NCBI RefSeq assembly: GCF_001704275.1
Contig: NZ_CP011533.1
Span: 248,001 to 312,000, forward strand
Length of the DNA: 64,000 nucleotides
Direction: 5' to 3'
DNA from: Streptomyces noursei ATCC 11455
GTDB lineage: Bacteria; Actinomycetota; Actinomycetes; Streptomycetales; Streptomycetaceae
In this document: positions 25,767 through 36,588 of the stretch, piece by piece
Layout of the letters: each line of letters starts with the position of its first letter
Position numbering within the stretch: position 1 is the stretch's first letter
Translations under genes and position numbers: made by a program
The notes under the pieces: generated by a model
What the model was told of the DNA's origin: nothing
The model's database searches: none
Seen by the model: only the letters and a program-made list of their open reading frames with translations

Positions 25767-28700
25767 GGGACCGCACATGTGTCGGTCGGGTACGTCAGTT
25801 GATCTTCGGCAGGTCTCCGTTCCGTATCGGTCCGCTGTCGGCTTCCACTGTCAGTCCTGTACTCCGTAGTACTGGGCCAGGAAGCTGATCACCGCGTCCG
25901 CGTGCGGGCTGAGCTGTGGCAGGTGGGCGGCCAGGGCCGTGCGGCTGGAGGTTGCCCGAGGGTGCGCACTGGACGTTGAGGCCGAAGGAGCGGGTGGCCT
26001 CCTTGCCGCGTGCCGGGTGACGGTCATGCCGCCGCCGATGGACGCGTCGAGCTGGGCGTTGATGCCGACGCCCATGATGTCGAAGGCGGTTCCGACCGAG
26101 GTGCCGACGGAGCCGGAGAGCGAGTACGAGCCGGCGGTGGTCTCGGTGACGGCGTCGGTGGTCTCGGTGGTCTCGGCGAAGAAGCCGCCGTCCGCCGTCC
26201 AGACGTAGGTGTTGACCAGGTCGCGGCGGGAGAAGCCGTCGCCGGTCGTGTTGCCCTCCGCGTCGCGGTTCCGGCCGGGGGCTGGTGTCGGTGCCGATGG
26301 CGTTGCCCAGGACGCGGCCGGCGCGTTCGGCGGCGGGGTCGGGTGAGTGGGTCTCGGTGGAGACGGACTCGTAGTAGCTGCGCAGCCGTTGCTGTTCGCG
26401 TTGGATGCGCCGCTTGATGGCGTATGCCTCGCGGGGCTTGTAATAGCTGTACTCGCCGCGGTCGCGGGCGTCGGCGTAGTCCGGGTCGAGGACCTTGCCG
26501 CGCTCGTTGTAGCCGACCGCGCCGTCGAGGGTGCCCTGCTTGGTGTAGCGGGGGTTGAGGGGGAACGGGATGACGTTCCAGTCCTTGGGAATGTCGGGGT
26601 TGGGCTGGATGCGGTAGGCGACCAGGGCGCCGCTGTGCGCCAGCCGTAGTGCGAAGACGTCCGCGGTCTGGGACTGGACGAGGGCGAAGCCCATGTTGGC
26701 GGGCACGTAGCGGCGGCCGAGCGAGGTGTTGAGGGGTTTGCTCGGGTCCTCCCAGCTGCCGGCGAGCTCGACCTTGGTGGCCCGGGTGGTGGTCTCGCCC
26801 TGGGAGACGGCGGTCTCCTCGGCCCAGCTGTTGGAGAACTCCAGGCTGCCGCGGACGCCGACCGAGACCTTGGCCTTCGCCATGGACTTGGCGACGCCGA
26901 AGCCGAGCGGCGCGGTGATCATCCACATGTCGACGTCGATCTCGTTCGACAGCGCGAAGCCGAAGGCCGCGTCGACACTGCGCTCCTTCGCCGACGACAG
27001 CGAGTGCACGACCTCTTCGGCCTGGGTGAGTTCCACCCAGGAGGTGCCGTCGTAGGTGGCGCGGTCCGGGTCGACGGTGTTGGCCGTGAGGTTCTCCGAC
27101 GGCAGCGGCGGTGCGCCCTCCACATAGCCGGTCAGCTGCGGGTCGAACTGCACCTGGCTGACCCACTCGCTGACCAGGTCGCCGACCTTGTAGCCGGTGA
27201 CCAGGTGCCAGCGCCCGTCGCGGAGGAAGCCGTAGGCGCGCTTGAGGACGCCGAACGCCTCGCCCTTGGCGGTGTACTGCATGTCCGCGTACTCGGCCAC
27301 GGCCGGCGCCCCGGAGATCGACTCGTGGAACGGGGTTCGCATCGCGGCCAGCGCGGAGCGGACCTGCGCGGTGTCGCTGGAGACGGGGGCGGTCGACAGC
27401 ACGGGGGTGGGACGGGCGGAACCCTCACCCAGCCGCAGGTCGTTGCCGCGCAGCCCCTCGTCCCGTACGAGCCCGGCGGTGTCGTCGGTGGAGGCTCGGT
27501 CGAACGACCAGTAGGCGATCAGGTCCTCCTTCTCGCCCTTGAGTCGGGTGAAGAGGTTGTCGAGGAGCTGCTCCTGGGTGCGGGCGGTGCGCCAGATCCG
27601 CACCTCCTCCAGCACGCCGTGGAACGCCTGGCCGGCCGCGCCGTCCTTACGCCGGGCGCCGAGGGAGAGTTGGGTGTCGCCGAAGTCCGCGACGTCCGCC
27701 GCTGCGAACGGGTCGCAGGCCACGGACACGCCGTTGCGGTAGAGGCGGAGGGCGCTGCCGCGCGGGTCGGGGTTGCGGGTCCAGCGGGCGCCGCGTAGCC
27801 GCGCCTGGTGCGAACCGGTGGCGTCCGCTGCGGTGTTGCCGGTGTTCTCCTCGAACCGCCAGTGCGCGGCCAGCCCGCGGTCGCGTGCGGACACCGGCAC
27901 GCCGAGCTGTGCCGCGTCGCGTGCCGTGCCCCAGGGCCGCACCTCGGAGACGACGCCGGTGACCGCGTGCGTCGCCAGGCCGTCCCGGGCCCGGCCGATG
28001 TCGAGGGTGCCGGCGTTGCCCTTCGGGCCCGGTCCCTCGTAGCGGGCGGTGCCGGCCTCGCGCCCGTCGACGAAGAAGCGGATCTCCTGCCACTCCTGGA
28101 CGTCGACGGCCTCCACCAGCTCCACGGCCTGGGTGACGGGCTTCCCGTCAGCACCTGCCGTGGTGATCTCCTTGGCGCCCTTGCGCTCCTGCATCGACCG
28201 GCCGCCCTTGCGGACGACGGCGATCCGGTGGAAGTCACCGGCGGTGAGGGCCTCGGTGGAGATGTACCGGACGAGCTTGCCGTCGGGTTCCTCGAAGCCG
28301 AACTCCAGCTTCCCGTCGGGGAGGACGAGCAGCCGGTAGGGGACGCTGCCGCCGGAGCCGTCGGCGGTGCGGCCCTTGGAGAGCAGGCCCTGGGTGGTGC
28401 CGAGGGCGTCGACGCGGCAGAAGACCTCGACGGTGAGGTCGTCGGCGATGTCGAGCGCGTCGTTGTCGGGGACCTCCAGGTAGGCGCCGTCGGTGAGCTC
28501 GACGGCCCACGACTGCTCGTAGGTCGCGGCGAGGTGGGACCACTCGTGCGGGGGGAAGGTGTCGCAGGTGGCGACCAGGCTGCTGCCGACGCGGGCGGCG
28601 ACGCGGTAGCCGGTCTCCTCGGCAACCGTCAGCGTGGCGGGCGCGGCCGTGGTGGTGACGCCGCCCCTGAGGTAGACGTGCCGTCCGTTCCCGGAGCGGT

Positions 28701-29268
28701 CGTGGACGCCTGGCTTGCCGGCCACCTGGGGGGCCGGTTCGGCGTACGGCCAGTAGCCCGCCAGGCCCGGTTCGTTGCCGGTGATCCGCCGGTTCTTGTA
28801 CTCCCGGACCTCGGTCGCGGTGCGGGCGGTGGTCCACAGCCGGACCTCGTCCATCTCCACGTCTGCGTAGTCGGGTACCCAGCCCGCGAAGGAGCTGCCG
28901 AAGCTGAAGAACCCGTCGCCGCGGTAGTGGCCCGATGCGACGCGTCGGGCCTCCTCGACGCCGTCGCGGTAGATCACCTGCTCCCGGGTCGCCGTGTTGT
29001 AGACACAGGCCCAGTGGTGCCAGTCGGAGTCCCGGTAGCCGTAGTTGGTGTCGAGGTCGTCGCCGTAGAACGCGAAGGTGAGGACGCTGGACTGGCGGAA
29101 GCCGATGTGCAGGGCGCCCCGCTCGCTGGCGTGCGAGGTTCCGTGGCCGATGAGGTACTGCGGGCGGTTCGCGTACTCGTCACCGTTCGGTTGCCTCGCC
29201 CAGAACTCCACGGTGAAGTCCTTGAGGCCTATTCACGGGGGTTTCAACCATCGTTCTTGATCACGAGG

Positions 29269-29330
29269 ACGGCCCTGCTCGGTAGCGTGACGTTTGCGAC
29301 GACGTCAGTTAACCACCGTGGCAGGGCCGT
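29269..29330 (+). promoter_or_regulatory. Start-codon hairpin of IS-A
   Basis: ACGGCCCTGC (29269-29278) pairs perfectly with GCAGGGCCGT (29321-29330). The inner stem TGACGT/ACGTCA (29288-29293, 29302-29307) is also perfect. The TTG start begins on the last base of the arm. Copies 1, 2 and 4 keep the outer stem; 1 and 4 keep a shorter inner one. Confidence 0.8.
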
Positions 29331-30109
29331 TGAGCTGGAACATTACGACAGGACTGGACACCGAGCAACTTGACGGGCTGGTCGCACGAGTTCACCAAGA
29401 GCTCGTGCAGGATCCGGACCCACCGGTGATGCCGGGGCGGATGTGGGCGCTGGGCCTGTACAAGTCGGTGGTGTTGGTGCTGTTCCTGCTGCGGCAGAAC
29501 CCAGTCCAGGAGGTGGCCGCCGAGTTGTTCGGGATCTCCCAGGCCACCGTCTCCAGGCGATGGACGGCCCTGCTGCCGATGGTGGAGAAGGTCCTGGCCA
29601 CGCACGTTCCCGATCCCACCGAGGCCTCTGCCGGCCGGATCGTACTCGTGGATGGCACCTTGGTCACGACGTGGGACTGGTCCAGCGAGGGCACCACGAT
29701 GTTCTCCGGCAAGCACCGCGACACCGGCTTCAACCTGCAGACCGCCGCCACTCTCGCCGGCGACCTGCTCGCGGTCTCCGCGCCGGTGCCCGGCAGCCGG
29801 CACGACATGCACGCCTGGCGCCAGTCCCACTTCCCCGAGGCCTTCGCCGAACGCGAGGGCATAGGCGACCTGGGCTACGCCGGCTCCCGACTGTTCACCC
29901 CCAGGCGCAAGCCGCCCGGCCAGGAACGATCCGCCGGAGACAAGAGAGCCAACCGCTCCGTCAACACGCTCCGAGCCGCAGTCGAACGGGCCATCGCGCA
30001 CCTGAAGAACTGGAAGATTCTCGCCACCCGCTACCGCGGCCCCCTCACCCGCTTCCCCGACATCGTCAAGACCGTCACCGCCCTCACCTTCTACACAAGA
30101 GGCTGGTGA
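29330..30109 (+). CDS. IS-A transposase (IS5-like DDE), intact copy
   Basis: A 259-residue protein from the TTG at 29330, whose first base is the last base of a hairpin arm: SWNITTGLDTEQLDGLVARV after the initiator. HTH QEVAAELFGISQATVSRRW, D in VLVDGTLVTTWDW, D in GIGDLGYAGS, E in VERAIAHLKNWKIL, ending LTFYTRGW. It is the only one of four IS-A genes in the window without a lesion and is probably the active version. Confidence 0.92.
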   Translation: MSWNITTGLDTEQLDGLVARVHQELVQDPDPPVMPGRMWALGLYKSVVLVLFLLRQNPVQEVAAELFGISQATVSRRWTALLPMVEKVLATHVPDPTEASAGRIVLVDGTLVTTWDWSSEGTTMFSGKHRDTGFNLQTAATLAGDLLAVSAPVPGSRHDMHAWRQSHFPEAFAEREGIGDLGYAGSRLFTPRRKPPGQERSAGDKRANRSVNTLRAAVERAIAHLKNWKILATRYRGPLTRFPDIVKTVTALTFYTRGW

Positions 30110-33100
30110 GGCCTACGTGAATAACCCTCCTTGTCGGCGAGATTGACGGCGTTCTCGGTGATGGCCACGCCGCTCTTGCCGTCGAAAGCCAGCGCGGGAG
30201 TGGCCGCGGCGGGCGGCGCGTACAGCGCGAGGGAGTACGGGACGTCGCCGGTGTGGGCATGGACGATCCGGGCCGGGCCCGAGACCTGCTCGGGGTTGAC
30301 CCAGGACTCCAGGGTGAGGTCGTGGGTCACGGCGGCCCGGTCCAGCTGGTCCTCGGGCAGGGACACATGGTTGGCCTGCCCGTCGAAGGAGTACGCACGG
30401 CCCGGTTTGTCGGCGCGCCAGCGGCCGCCATGACCGGTCACCAGCCCGCTCGCCTCGCCCAGGGACACCTCCGCTGCCTTGCCCGGGTCGACGAGGACCA
30501 GTCGGGAGCCGGCCGAGAGCGGAACGCCGGGCCGGGAGCTGCTGACCTGCCCGTAGTCGTAGGTACGGCCCGCGGCTCCGTTGACGATCGCGGCGAAGTC
30601 GGTGGCCCGGCGGGGCAGTCGAGGCCAGGTCTCCACGGCTTCCTCGCCCCGGAAGACGGTCAGCTCGCACAGTCCCGGGTCGCCGACGTCCATGACCGTG
30701 ATCCGCACCTCGGCCAGGTCGGTGCCCGCGTCGCGGGCCGTGAAGGCGACCGCCGTACCGTCGTCCGCGGTCAGCGCGCGGGAGGCCCGGGCGACCAGGG
30801 TGTCGTAGTAGGTGCCGAAGAACTGCCCGTTGGTGCCCCGGAAGTACAGCACGACGCTTCCGGTGGCGCTGTCCAGCAGATACGGCCGGTCGGCCGAGCG
30901 GGCGAAGGCCAGCAGGGCGCCGGAGCAGCTCAGCCCGGTGCGGTCGAGGGAGAGCTGCGGAACGGGCAGCACGATGTCGTCGGCGCCCTTGAGGCCGCCC
31001 GTCAGCCGGGCCAGATCCTCGCGCGCGGCCGTCAATTCCGCCTGGAGTACGGTGATTTCACGCTGTCGCGTGGCGAGCAGCTCGCGCTGGGGCCGGAGTT
31101 CGGCAAGCTGCACGTCGAGCGCCTCGACGCGTTTGCCGGCGTCGGGGATGTCAGGGTGCGCGTCCTGGCGGAGGGCGACGTACTCCAGGGCGATCAGCCC
31201 TTCACCGGTGGCGGCCACCGCCGCGGAGTCGTACTGCACGACGCGGTCGCCGAGCCGGTCGGGCGCGCAGACCGTCTTCTCGCTGTACCGGTTGACCAGG
31301 GTGACGCAGCCGTCGGGCGGGCCGTAGATGCCGGTGCCGGCCTCGTCGTAGATGCCGAAGAGGGTGTTCCAGGTGCCCGGCTGCCGCGGGTAGACGATGA
31401 GGGGGGCGTCGTCGTCCCGGCTCTCCCCCGCGACGTTCATGTCCTTTCCGGTGTGGACATTGCGCAGGTGGTAGAGCATGGAGCCGTTCCACGACGACCC
31501 CGGGGGCATGTCGATGGACCACAGCGCGGACTTCGCATCCTTGTCGGCGGTCCGGATCAGCGGCGGGTCGTTCCCGTCGCCGTCGCCGCGCACGGCGAGG
31601 TACTGCGGTTGGCCGTCCCGTGGGTGCTGGAAGCGCAGCCGGAACGTCCAGCCGATGATGTCCCGCGAGCGGTTGTAGAAGATCCCGCGGAGGCGCTCCA
31701 GCTCCGGGACGTCGGCGGTCCGCCGGGTGAGGTCGGTGGCCTCGGCCTCCTTGGCGGCGATGTCCCGGACCGCTTCCCGGATGCGGGTGTCCAGCTCGCT
31801 GATCGCGTCGACGTCCGTGCTGGCCTCCGGCGCCGTCAGTACAGGCAGGGCCAGTTCGTCGGGCACTTGGGCCAGCCGCCCGTCCCGGCCGACGCCGAAG
31901 TCGACGGTGGCCAGGTACGCCTCGTCCGTCTCGGTACCGGTCTTCGGGTCCGGCCCGGAGGTGGCGTACGACAGCAGCACCCTGGCCTGGCGCTTGGCCG
32001 GCTTGGCCTGCTTGTCGTAGCCGACGGTCACCTCCTCCTGCTGGTGGTAGAGGACGGCCGACAGCCCGGAGACGGCGGGGCGGCCGGTGACGACGAAGCT
32101 GTCGCGGCGCACTCCGGGGTGGTCGCCGATGGGGGCCTCGGACGTCACCCACTGTGGCCCGCCCCGGAGTTCGCCGTGCCGGGCGTGATCGGTCTGGTCG
32201 TGCAGACGGGTGCCGGAGCCCTCGTCGAAGCGGTAGTAGGCCACCAGGCCCGGGTCATTGCCGATCAGGCGGACGCCCTTGTCGCGCCGGAGCTCCTCGG
32301 CGGTGCGGGCGCGGTCCCAGACGCGTACCTCGTCCAGCTCGGCCCGGACGCTCCAGTCCAGGGCGCGGCCGAGCAACAGCGGGCCGACGCCGGCGTAGTC
32401 GCCGTCCGCCGTACGGCTGCCGACCTCCTCGCCGTCGCGGTAGACCACCTGACGGCGGGTGGCCTGCTCGTAGACGCAGGCCCAGTGGTGCCAGTCGGTG
32501 TCGGAGTACTGCTGCTCGGTGTTGAGGTCGTCGTAGCAGAAGGAGAAGGTGAAGCAGTTGTTGTCCCGGAAGCCGAGATGGAGGGACTGGTCACGGGCGC
32601 CGTCCTCGGAACCGTGGGCGAGGAGGAACTGGTTCCCTCCCGTCGCCGTGCGCCGCGCCCAGAGCTCCACGGTGAAGTCGCGGCCCGCGAGCTCGGGTCC
32701 GTCGGCGACGTGCACGTGGGCTTCGCCGCCCTCGAACCGCAGGGCCGTCTCCGCATGTCCGTCCGTGCTCACCACGGGTATGAGCGGCTGGCCGGTGAAC
32801 GGGCAGGTACCGGGCGATCGTTCGTAGACGGAGTCGCGGTGCGCAGGGTCGGGGCTGGTCCAGATCTGGGTGCCCTGGAGGTTGAACAGCCCGTCGCGGC
32901 CCTGCTCGATGTTGAACGAGTCGATCCGCCCCGTGGCGTCGTTGTGCGCGAAGAGCTGCCAACGCTGCTGCCCGTGCACGGCGGTGGGGATGAGCAGCGC
33001 GGTGAAGCGCCCGCCGGAGAGGTGCCGGACGAACGACAGCGCTTGCGTCGGCTCGCGGAAGGGCCTGCCCTCCATGTCCGTGGTGCCCAGGCTGTCCTTG

Positions 33101-33885
33101 GCCGAATCCGGGCGGTCCTTGTGTCGGCTGCGTCGGTATCGCGCCTCCAGTACGGGCTTCAACTCCCCGCCGACCAGCAGGAATCGATCGCAGAGCAGGG
33201 TGTCGGCGGCCAGCGGGACCTTGGCGCCCGCGCGGTCGGTGACGTAGTCCGTCCGCTCCGGGGCACCGGAGGAGCCGCCGCCGGCGAGCTGATGCACGGC
33301 ATCGGCGTGGTCGGCGGTGACGGACTGGCGCAGCAGCACGATGTGCGTGCCGTCGGAGAGCGCGTGGAACGGAGCGAGGGCGCTGAGCCGCGCGGTGGTG
33401 GACAGGAAGGGGTCCACCTCACCCTCGTCCAGCCGCTCGCCCGGGGCGGCCTCGGCCCTGCCGCCGTTCTTGACGACCGGCAGCGCTGTGGAGCCGATGG
33501 CCGCGAAGCCGGCATCCGTGATCTCGGACGGGAAGCGGAGCGGGCGCGGGTTCTCCGACCAGTAGGCGGCGTCGAGTTCGCCCTTGGCCTCGTCGTGCCA
33601 AGTCAGATCGAGGACCGTGTAGACGATCCGCCGCTGGTCGTCCATGGCCAGGGCCACCGTGGTGCCCTGATGGCGCACGGTGGCGGTGTGGACGTAGGCA
33701 CGGTCGCTGTAGACCTTGAGAAAGTGCTGCTCACCGGACAAAAAGGGCTCCTTGGCCGCACTGGACGGCGCGGCATGGTTCATGGACTTGAGGCTCCTGA
33801 CCTGGGCCGATCCCCCACCGGCCAGCGAAGCGATCAATGATTGAGGTGTTCTCAGCGAAAGGGGTGCGGTCCGGGCTGGTGAAGA

Positions 33886-33948
33886 CGTGAAGCCCCTGGT
33901 AGGAACGGGTCTGCCAAGATCACGTTCCTGAATCCCAGAGGCTTCACG
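33886..33948 (+). promoter_or_regulatory. Start-codon hairpin of IS-H
   Basis: CGTGAAGCC (33886-33894) pairs with GGCTTCACG (33940-33948), extended by four more pairs after one mismatch. Inner stem AGGAACG/CGTTCCT (33901-33907, 33923-33929) is perfect. The ATG at 33949 follows with no spacer. Confidence 0.8.
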
Positions 33949-34758
33949 ATGGTTCGCTATTCTGCCATGCTCGACGTGCCACGCCCGGTGGTGGAGTACT
34001 TGTCCCGGCTGTTGGCCGCGCACCGCCGTGCGATCGGCACGCCGAAGGGATCGCGGGCACTGGGCCCGTTCCGCCAGGCGGTGTTGATACTGCGCTGGTT
34101 CCGGGAGAAGAGGTGTGTGCACTGCGCCGCGGTGGATGCTGGGATCTCGCAAGCCACCGGCTACCGCTACCTTCATGAAGGCATCGACGTTCTCGCGGGG
34201 CAGGCCCCTGACCTGCACGAAGTCCTCCAGCAGTGCCGGCGCGAGGGGACGAGCCATGTGGTCCTGGACGGCACACTGATCGAGTGTGACCGGCTCGCCG
34301 GGGCGCGGGAGACGGGGACGGACTGGTGGTACTCAGCCAAGCACAAGGCCTTCGGTGGGAATATCCAGTTCCTCTCTGCCCCCGACGGTACCCCGCTGTG
34401 GGTTTCCGACGTCGAGCCCGGCTCCGTTCCAGACATCACCGCCACTCGACACCACGTGCTACCCGCGCTCTACAAGGCGGCCGCCGAAGGCCTGCCGACC
34501 CTGGCCGACAAGGGCTACCAAGGCGCCGGCATCGGAGTGCACACCCCCATCAAGCGGCCCTGCGGCCGCTCCGAGAAAGCTCTGCATGTCAACAACCGCA
34601 CCTACAACCAACTCCTCCGCGGCATCCGAGCACTGGGCGAACGCACCGCCGCTGAACTCAAGCAACGCTGGCGGGCCCTACAGCACGTTACCCTCAGCCC
34701 CAGCCGCATCGGCGCCATCGCCCAAGCCGCCCTCACCCTCAACAACCAATGGAAATAA
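33949..34758 (+). CDS. IS-H transposase (IS5-like DDE)
   Basis: A 269-residue protein from the ATG at 33949: MVRYSAMLDVPRPVVEYLSR. HTH CAAVDAGISQATGYRYL, D in VVLDGTLIECDR, D in TLADKGYQGAGIGVHTP, E in ALGERTAAELKQRWRAL. It is intact. The copy at 63058-63867 differs by one visible residue (G for D in HEGIDVLAG). Confidence 0.93.
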   Translation: MVRYSAMLDVPRPVVEYLSRLLAAHRRAIGTPKGSRALGPFRQAVLILRWFREKRCVHCAAVDAGISQATGYRYLHEGIDVLAGQAPDLHEVLQQCRREGTSHVVLDGTLIECDRLAGARETGTDWWYSAKHKAFGGNIQFLSAPDGTPLWVSDVEPGSVPDITATRHHVLPALYKAAAEGLPTLADKGYQGAGIGVHTPIKRPCGRSEKALHVNNRTYNQLLRGIRALGERTAAELKQRWRALQHVTLSPSRIGAIAQAALTLNNQWK

Positions 34759-34780
34759 CCCCCGTTGAGAAAACCTCATT

Positions 34781-35079
34781 AAGCCCAACCGCGCAAATAG
34801 CCGTCAAGGAAGTGATCCGGTCAAGAGGGCCGGAAATCACCTGGCTCGTGATGCGATGTGCATGGTGGCGGGGACACCCCAGGCATCCCAGGGCGTCGGC
34901 CGCGCGCTGGCTCGGCTCATGCACGGCACGGCGACTGGAAGGCGTTCGCTGCCGGATTGCCCGGACAGCTGGGGCACGCCGCCGACGACCGCGCGATCGC
35001 ACGCCAGGCGGTGACGGGCAACAACGGGTCCGGAGGGCCCAGCCCACCGACGACAAGGACGATCTCAGTAGTGTTGGGA
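34781..35079. other. No recognisable gene
   Basis: About 300 bases after IS-H. No frame shows a conserved motif, ribosome-binding site or hairpin I can support. It may be debris of the element whose helix-turn-helix begins at about 35110. Confidence 0.4.
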
Positions 35080-35099
35080 CACGGTGGTGGAGTTGCCCA

Positions 35100-35430
35100 C
35101 AGGGCCTCCGGTTACGGGGGCAAGCGGGCGGCAGAAACGTGGCGCAACTTCAAGACCATGCGCGAGATGTACGACAAGGTGTCGCCATCCACGTCGTCTC
35201 GAAGACCCTGAAGATGGACAGCAAAACGGTCGCAAGTACGCCCACGCAAGCGCCGTCGAGGACCTGTTGCGATCGCCACAGCAGAAGCAGAAGCAGAACA
35301 CACTTCAGCCTTGGACCGAGTACCTCAACATGCGCTGGCAGGAAGGCCGCACAGACAGCGGACGGCTGTTCCGCGAGATCCAGCAGCGTGGTTACCGTGG
35401 CAGCAGCCGGCCCAGTACTCCAGGAACGTG
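35100..35430 (+). pseudogene. ISL3-type transposase remnant, frameshifted
   Basis: Three frames join to a recognisable stretch: WRNFKTMREMYDK, then GVAIHVVSKTLKMDSKTV, then RKYAHASAVEDLLRS followed by WTEYLNMRWQEGRTDSGRLF and REIQQRGYRGS. This is the HTH region and linker of ISL3 transposases (compare YLxxRWxEGCxxxxxLxREIxxRGYxGS). At least two frameshifts and no catalytic domain. Confidence 0.6.
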
Positions 35431-35469
35431 CGGCGCACGAAGCCCCAGGCACCCCCGCCGTATCGGGCG

Positions 35470-35785
35470 AGGATGAAGTTGCGCTCCCGGAGCTGCTGGA
35501 CCACGGCGCGGGCGGGCGGCGCGCGACGTCCGGCCGGACGTCGCAGAGCTGGAGGTACTGGCGGAAGACGTCCTCGATATCCGCCTCGAGCACGTAGCTG
35601 CCCGAGATGCCGCCCGATCCCTCCTGCCTCCTGCGGGCGAGGAGCCGCCCGAGGAAGCCGCCGAGGTGCAACGCCTGCAAGAGCGGCTCCGCGAGCTCGC
35701 CGAGATCGTGACCACCCACGCGTTCTGGGCCACGCCGGAAGGCCCCGACCGTGTCGGGGCGCACACCGCTCTCAAATACGCCTGA
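35470..35785 (+). pseudogene. C-terminal fragment of an unidentified protein
   Basis: The frame ending at the TGA at 35783-35785 encodes DVLDIRLEHVAARDAARSLL, then a charged helix (AAEVQRLQERLRELAEIVTT) and ATPEGPDRVGAHTALKYA. It has good codon use but no start, as it emerges from the ISL3 debris. I recognise no family. Confidence 0.35.
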
Positions 35786-36588
35786 TCACCTGATCGCCGG
35801 CCAAGCGTCCAGGAGGGCGGTGCTGCCATCCTTCTCTTCCGCCCAACGCGGATGGGGGCTGTTCCGCCGCTGTACAGCCCGATCCAGCGGCGGAAGGTCG
35901 TCCGAGCGGTTTCCTCGATGGTCCACTCGCCGGTGACCTTGGGAGTGCTGCCTTCCTCGTGAACCGGAGGTTGACCCGGTAGAGGGCCACGAGTGCCGAC
36001 TCGGGTCCGCTCCGGCAGGTACGTCACCCACGACTGGCATGCGGCCCGCGGTGGGCTCTGCACGGCGCTCCCATGGGCCACCCCCAGCCGGACATCCTGA
36101 GGTCACCAGTACGCCCGGTGCACGGCGGACGCCTCCCCCGGCATTTTCCGGCCGGGAGTGCCGCTCCACGGCCACTGACCTGGCCTTCAACGTAGCGGAC
36201 ATGTTCGTGATGAAACCGTTCTTCGGCGTCGTTCCACTCGAACGACCGGTCTCGTCGGCGCGTCGCATCACCAGCAGCACCAGGAAGGTGAAAGTTCGCG
36301 TCGTGCCGTGCAGGCCGCCACCACAGCCGCACGGAACCGTGGTGGGCTGATTTGTTCAACCCGGCGTGGGGCCGTCGTTCTGAGTGTCCTCCTACGTGAT
36401 CGCCAATCGGAGGGGCGCGGCGGAACCTCGTCCCGCCGGGCTCCTCCGCGCCCTGCTCGTGCTGACCGACACCGAGGTTGAACGTTGAGGGACGATCACC
36501 AGCAAGGGGACACAGTTCCGGCTGGTACGAGCATCCCGGTCGCAACCCACTCCAGCCCCATGAACTGAGCATTCAGGATGGAACGATC
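35786..36588. other. About 800 bases without a supported gene
   Basis: Open frames exist on both strands, but none has a convincing start, family or codon pattern. A minus-strand stretch (TGEWTIEETARTTFRRWIGL, near 35880-35945) looks protein-like and may be a remnant. The convergent hydrolase gene ends at 36589. Confidence 0.4.

Larger units (their letters stand above)
29224..30129 (+). mobile_element. IS-A copy 3 (complete, 906 bp)
   Basis: Ends GAGGCCTATTCACG and (opposite strand) GAGGGTTATTCACG, with a perfect CTT duplication at 29221-29223 and 30130-30132. Excision with one CTT restores ADKDFTVEFW in the LamG gene. Confidence 0.95.
25851..33783 (-). pseudogene. Giant LamG-domain (concanavalin A-like) protein, split by IS-A and frameshifted
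   Basis: Starts at the ATG at 33783 (AGGAG ten bases upstream): MNHAAPSSAAKEPFLSGEQH. Without the insertion it would encode about 2,340 residues. LamG/jellyroll repeats are visible (FTVELWARRT ... DWHHWACVYEQATRRQVVYRDG ... ELDEVRVWDRARTAEELRR), with further repeats after the insertion. A middle part has a ricin-like ASSxxxG region and coiled coil, and a C-terminal part resembles insecticidal-toxin-type or adhesin surface proteins. IS-A copy 3 splits the ADKDFTVEFW motif at 29224-30129. The 3' end shows further shifts near 26275, 25990 and 25930 before ITRFLAQYYGVQD-like codons and the stop at 25851. No signal peptide is seen. IS-H has inserted 57 bases upstream of the start. Confidence 0.8.
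33843..34777 (+). mobile_element. IS-H copy 1 (935 bp)
   Basis: Ends GAGGTGTTCTCAGCG and (opposite strand) GAGGTTTTCTCAACG, with a perfect ATT duplication at 33840-33842 and 34778-34780. It separates the LamG gene from its original promoter. Confidence 0.93.

Noticed and set aside
27808..29373. A 521-codon plus-strand open frame
   Set aside because: Also an antisense shadow of the LamG gene running into IS-A. Composition (V/G/D-rich) is typical of GC-rich shadows.
30253..33840. A 1195-codon plus-strand open frame
   Set aside because: It is the antisense shadow of the LamG gene. The minus strand has LamG motifs, a ribosome-binding site and a frame restored by IS excision.
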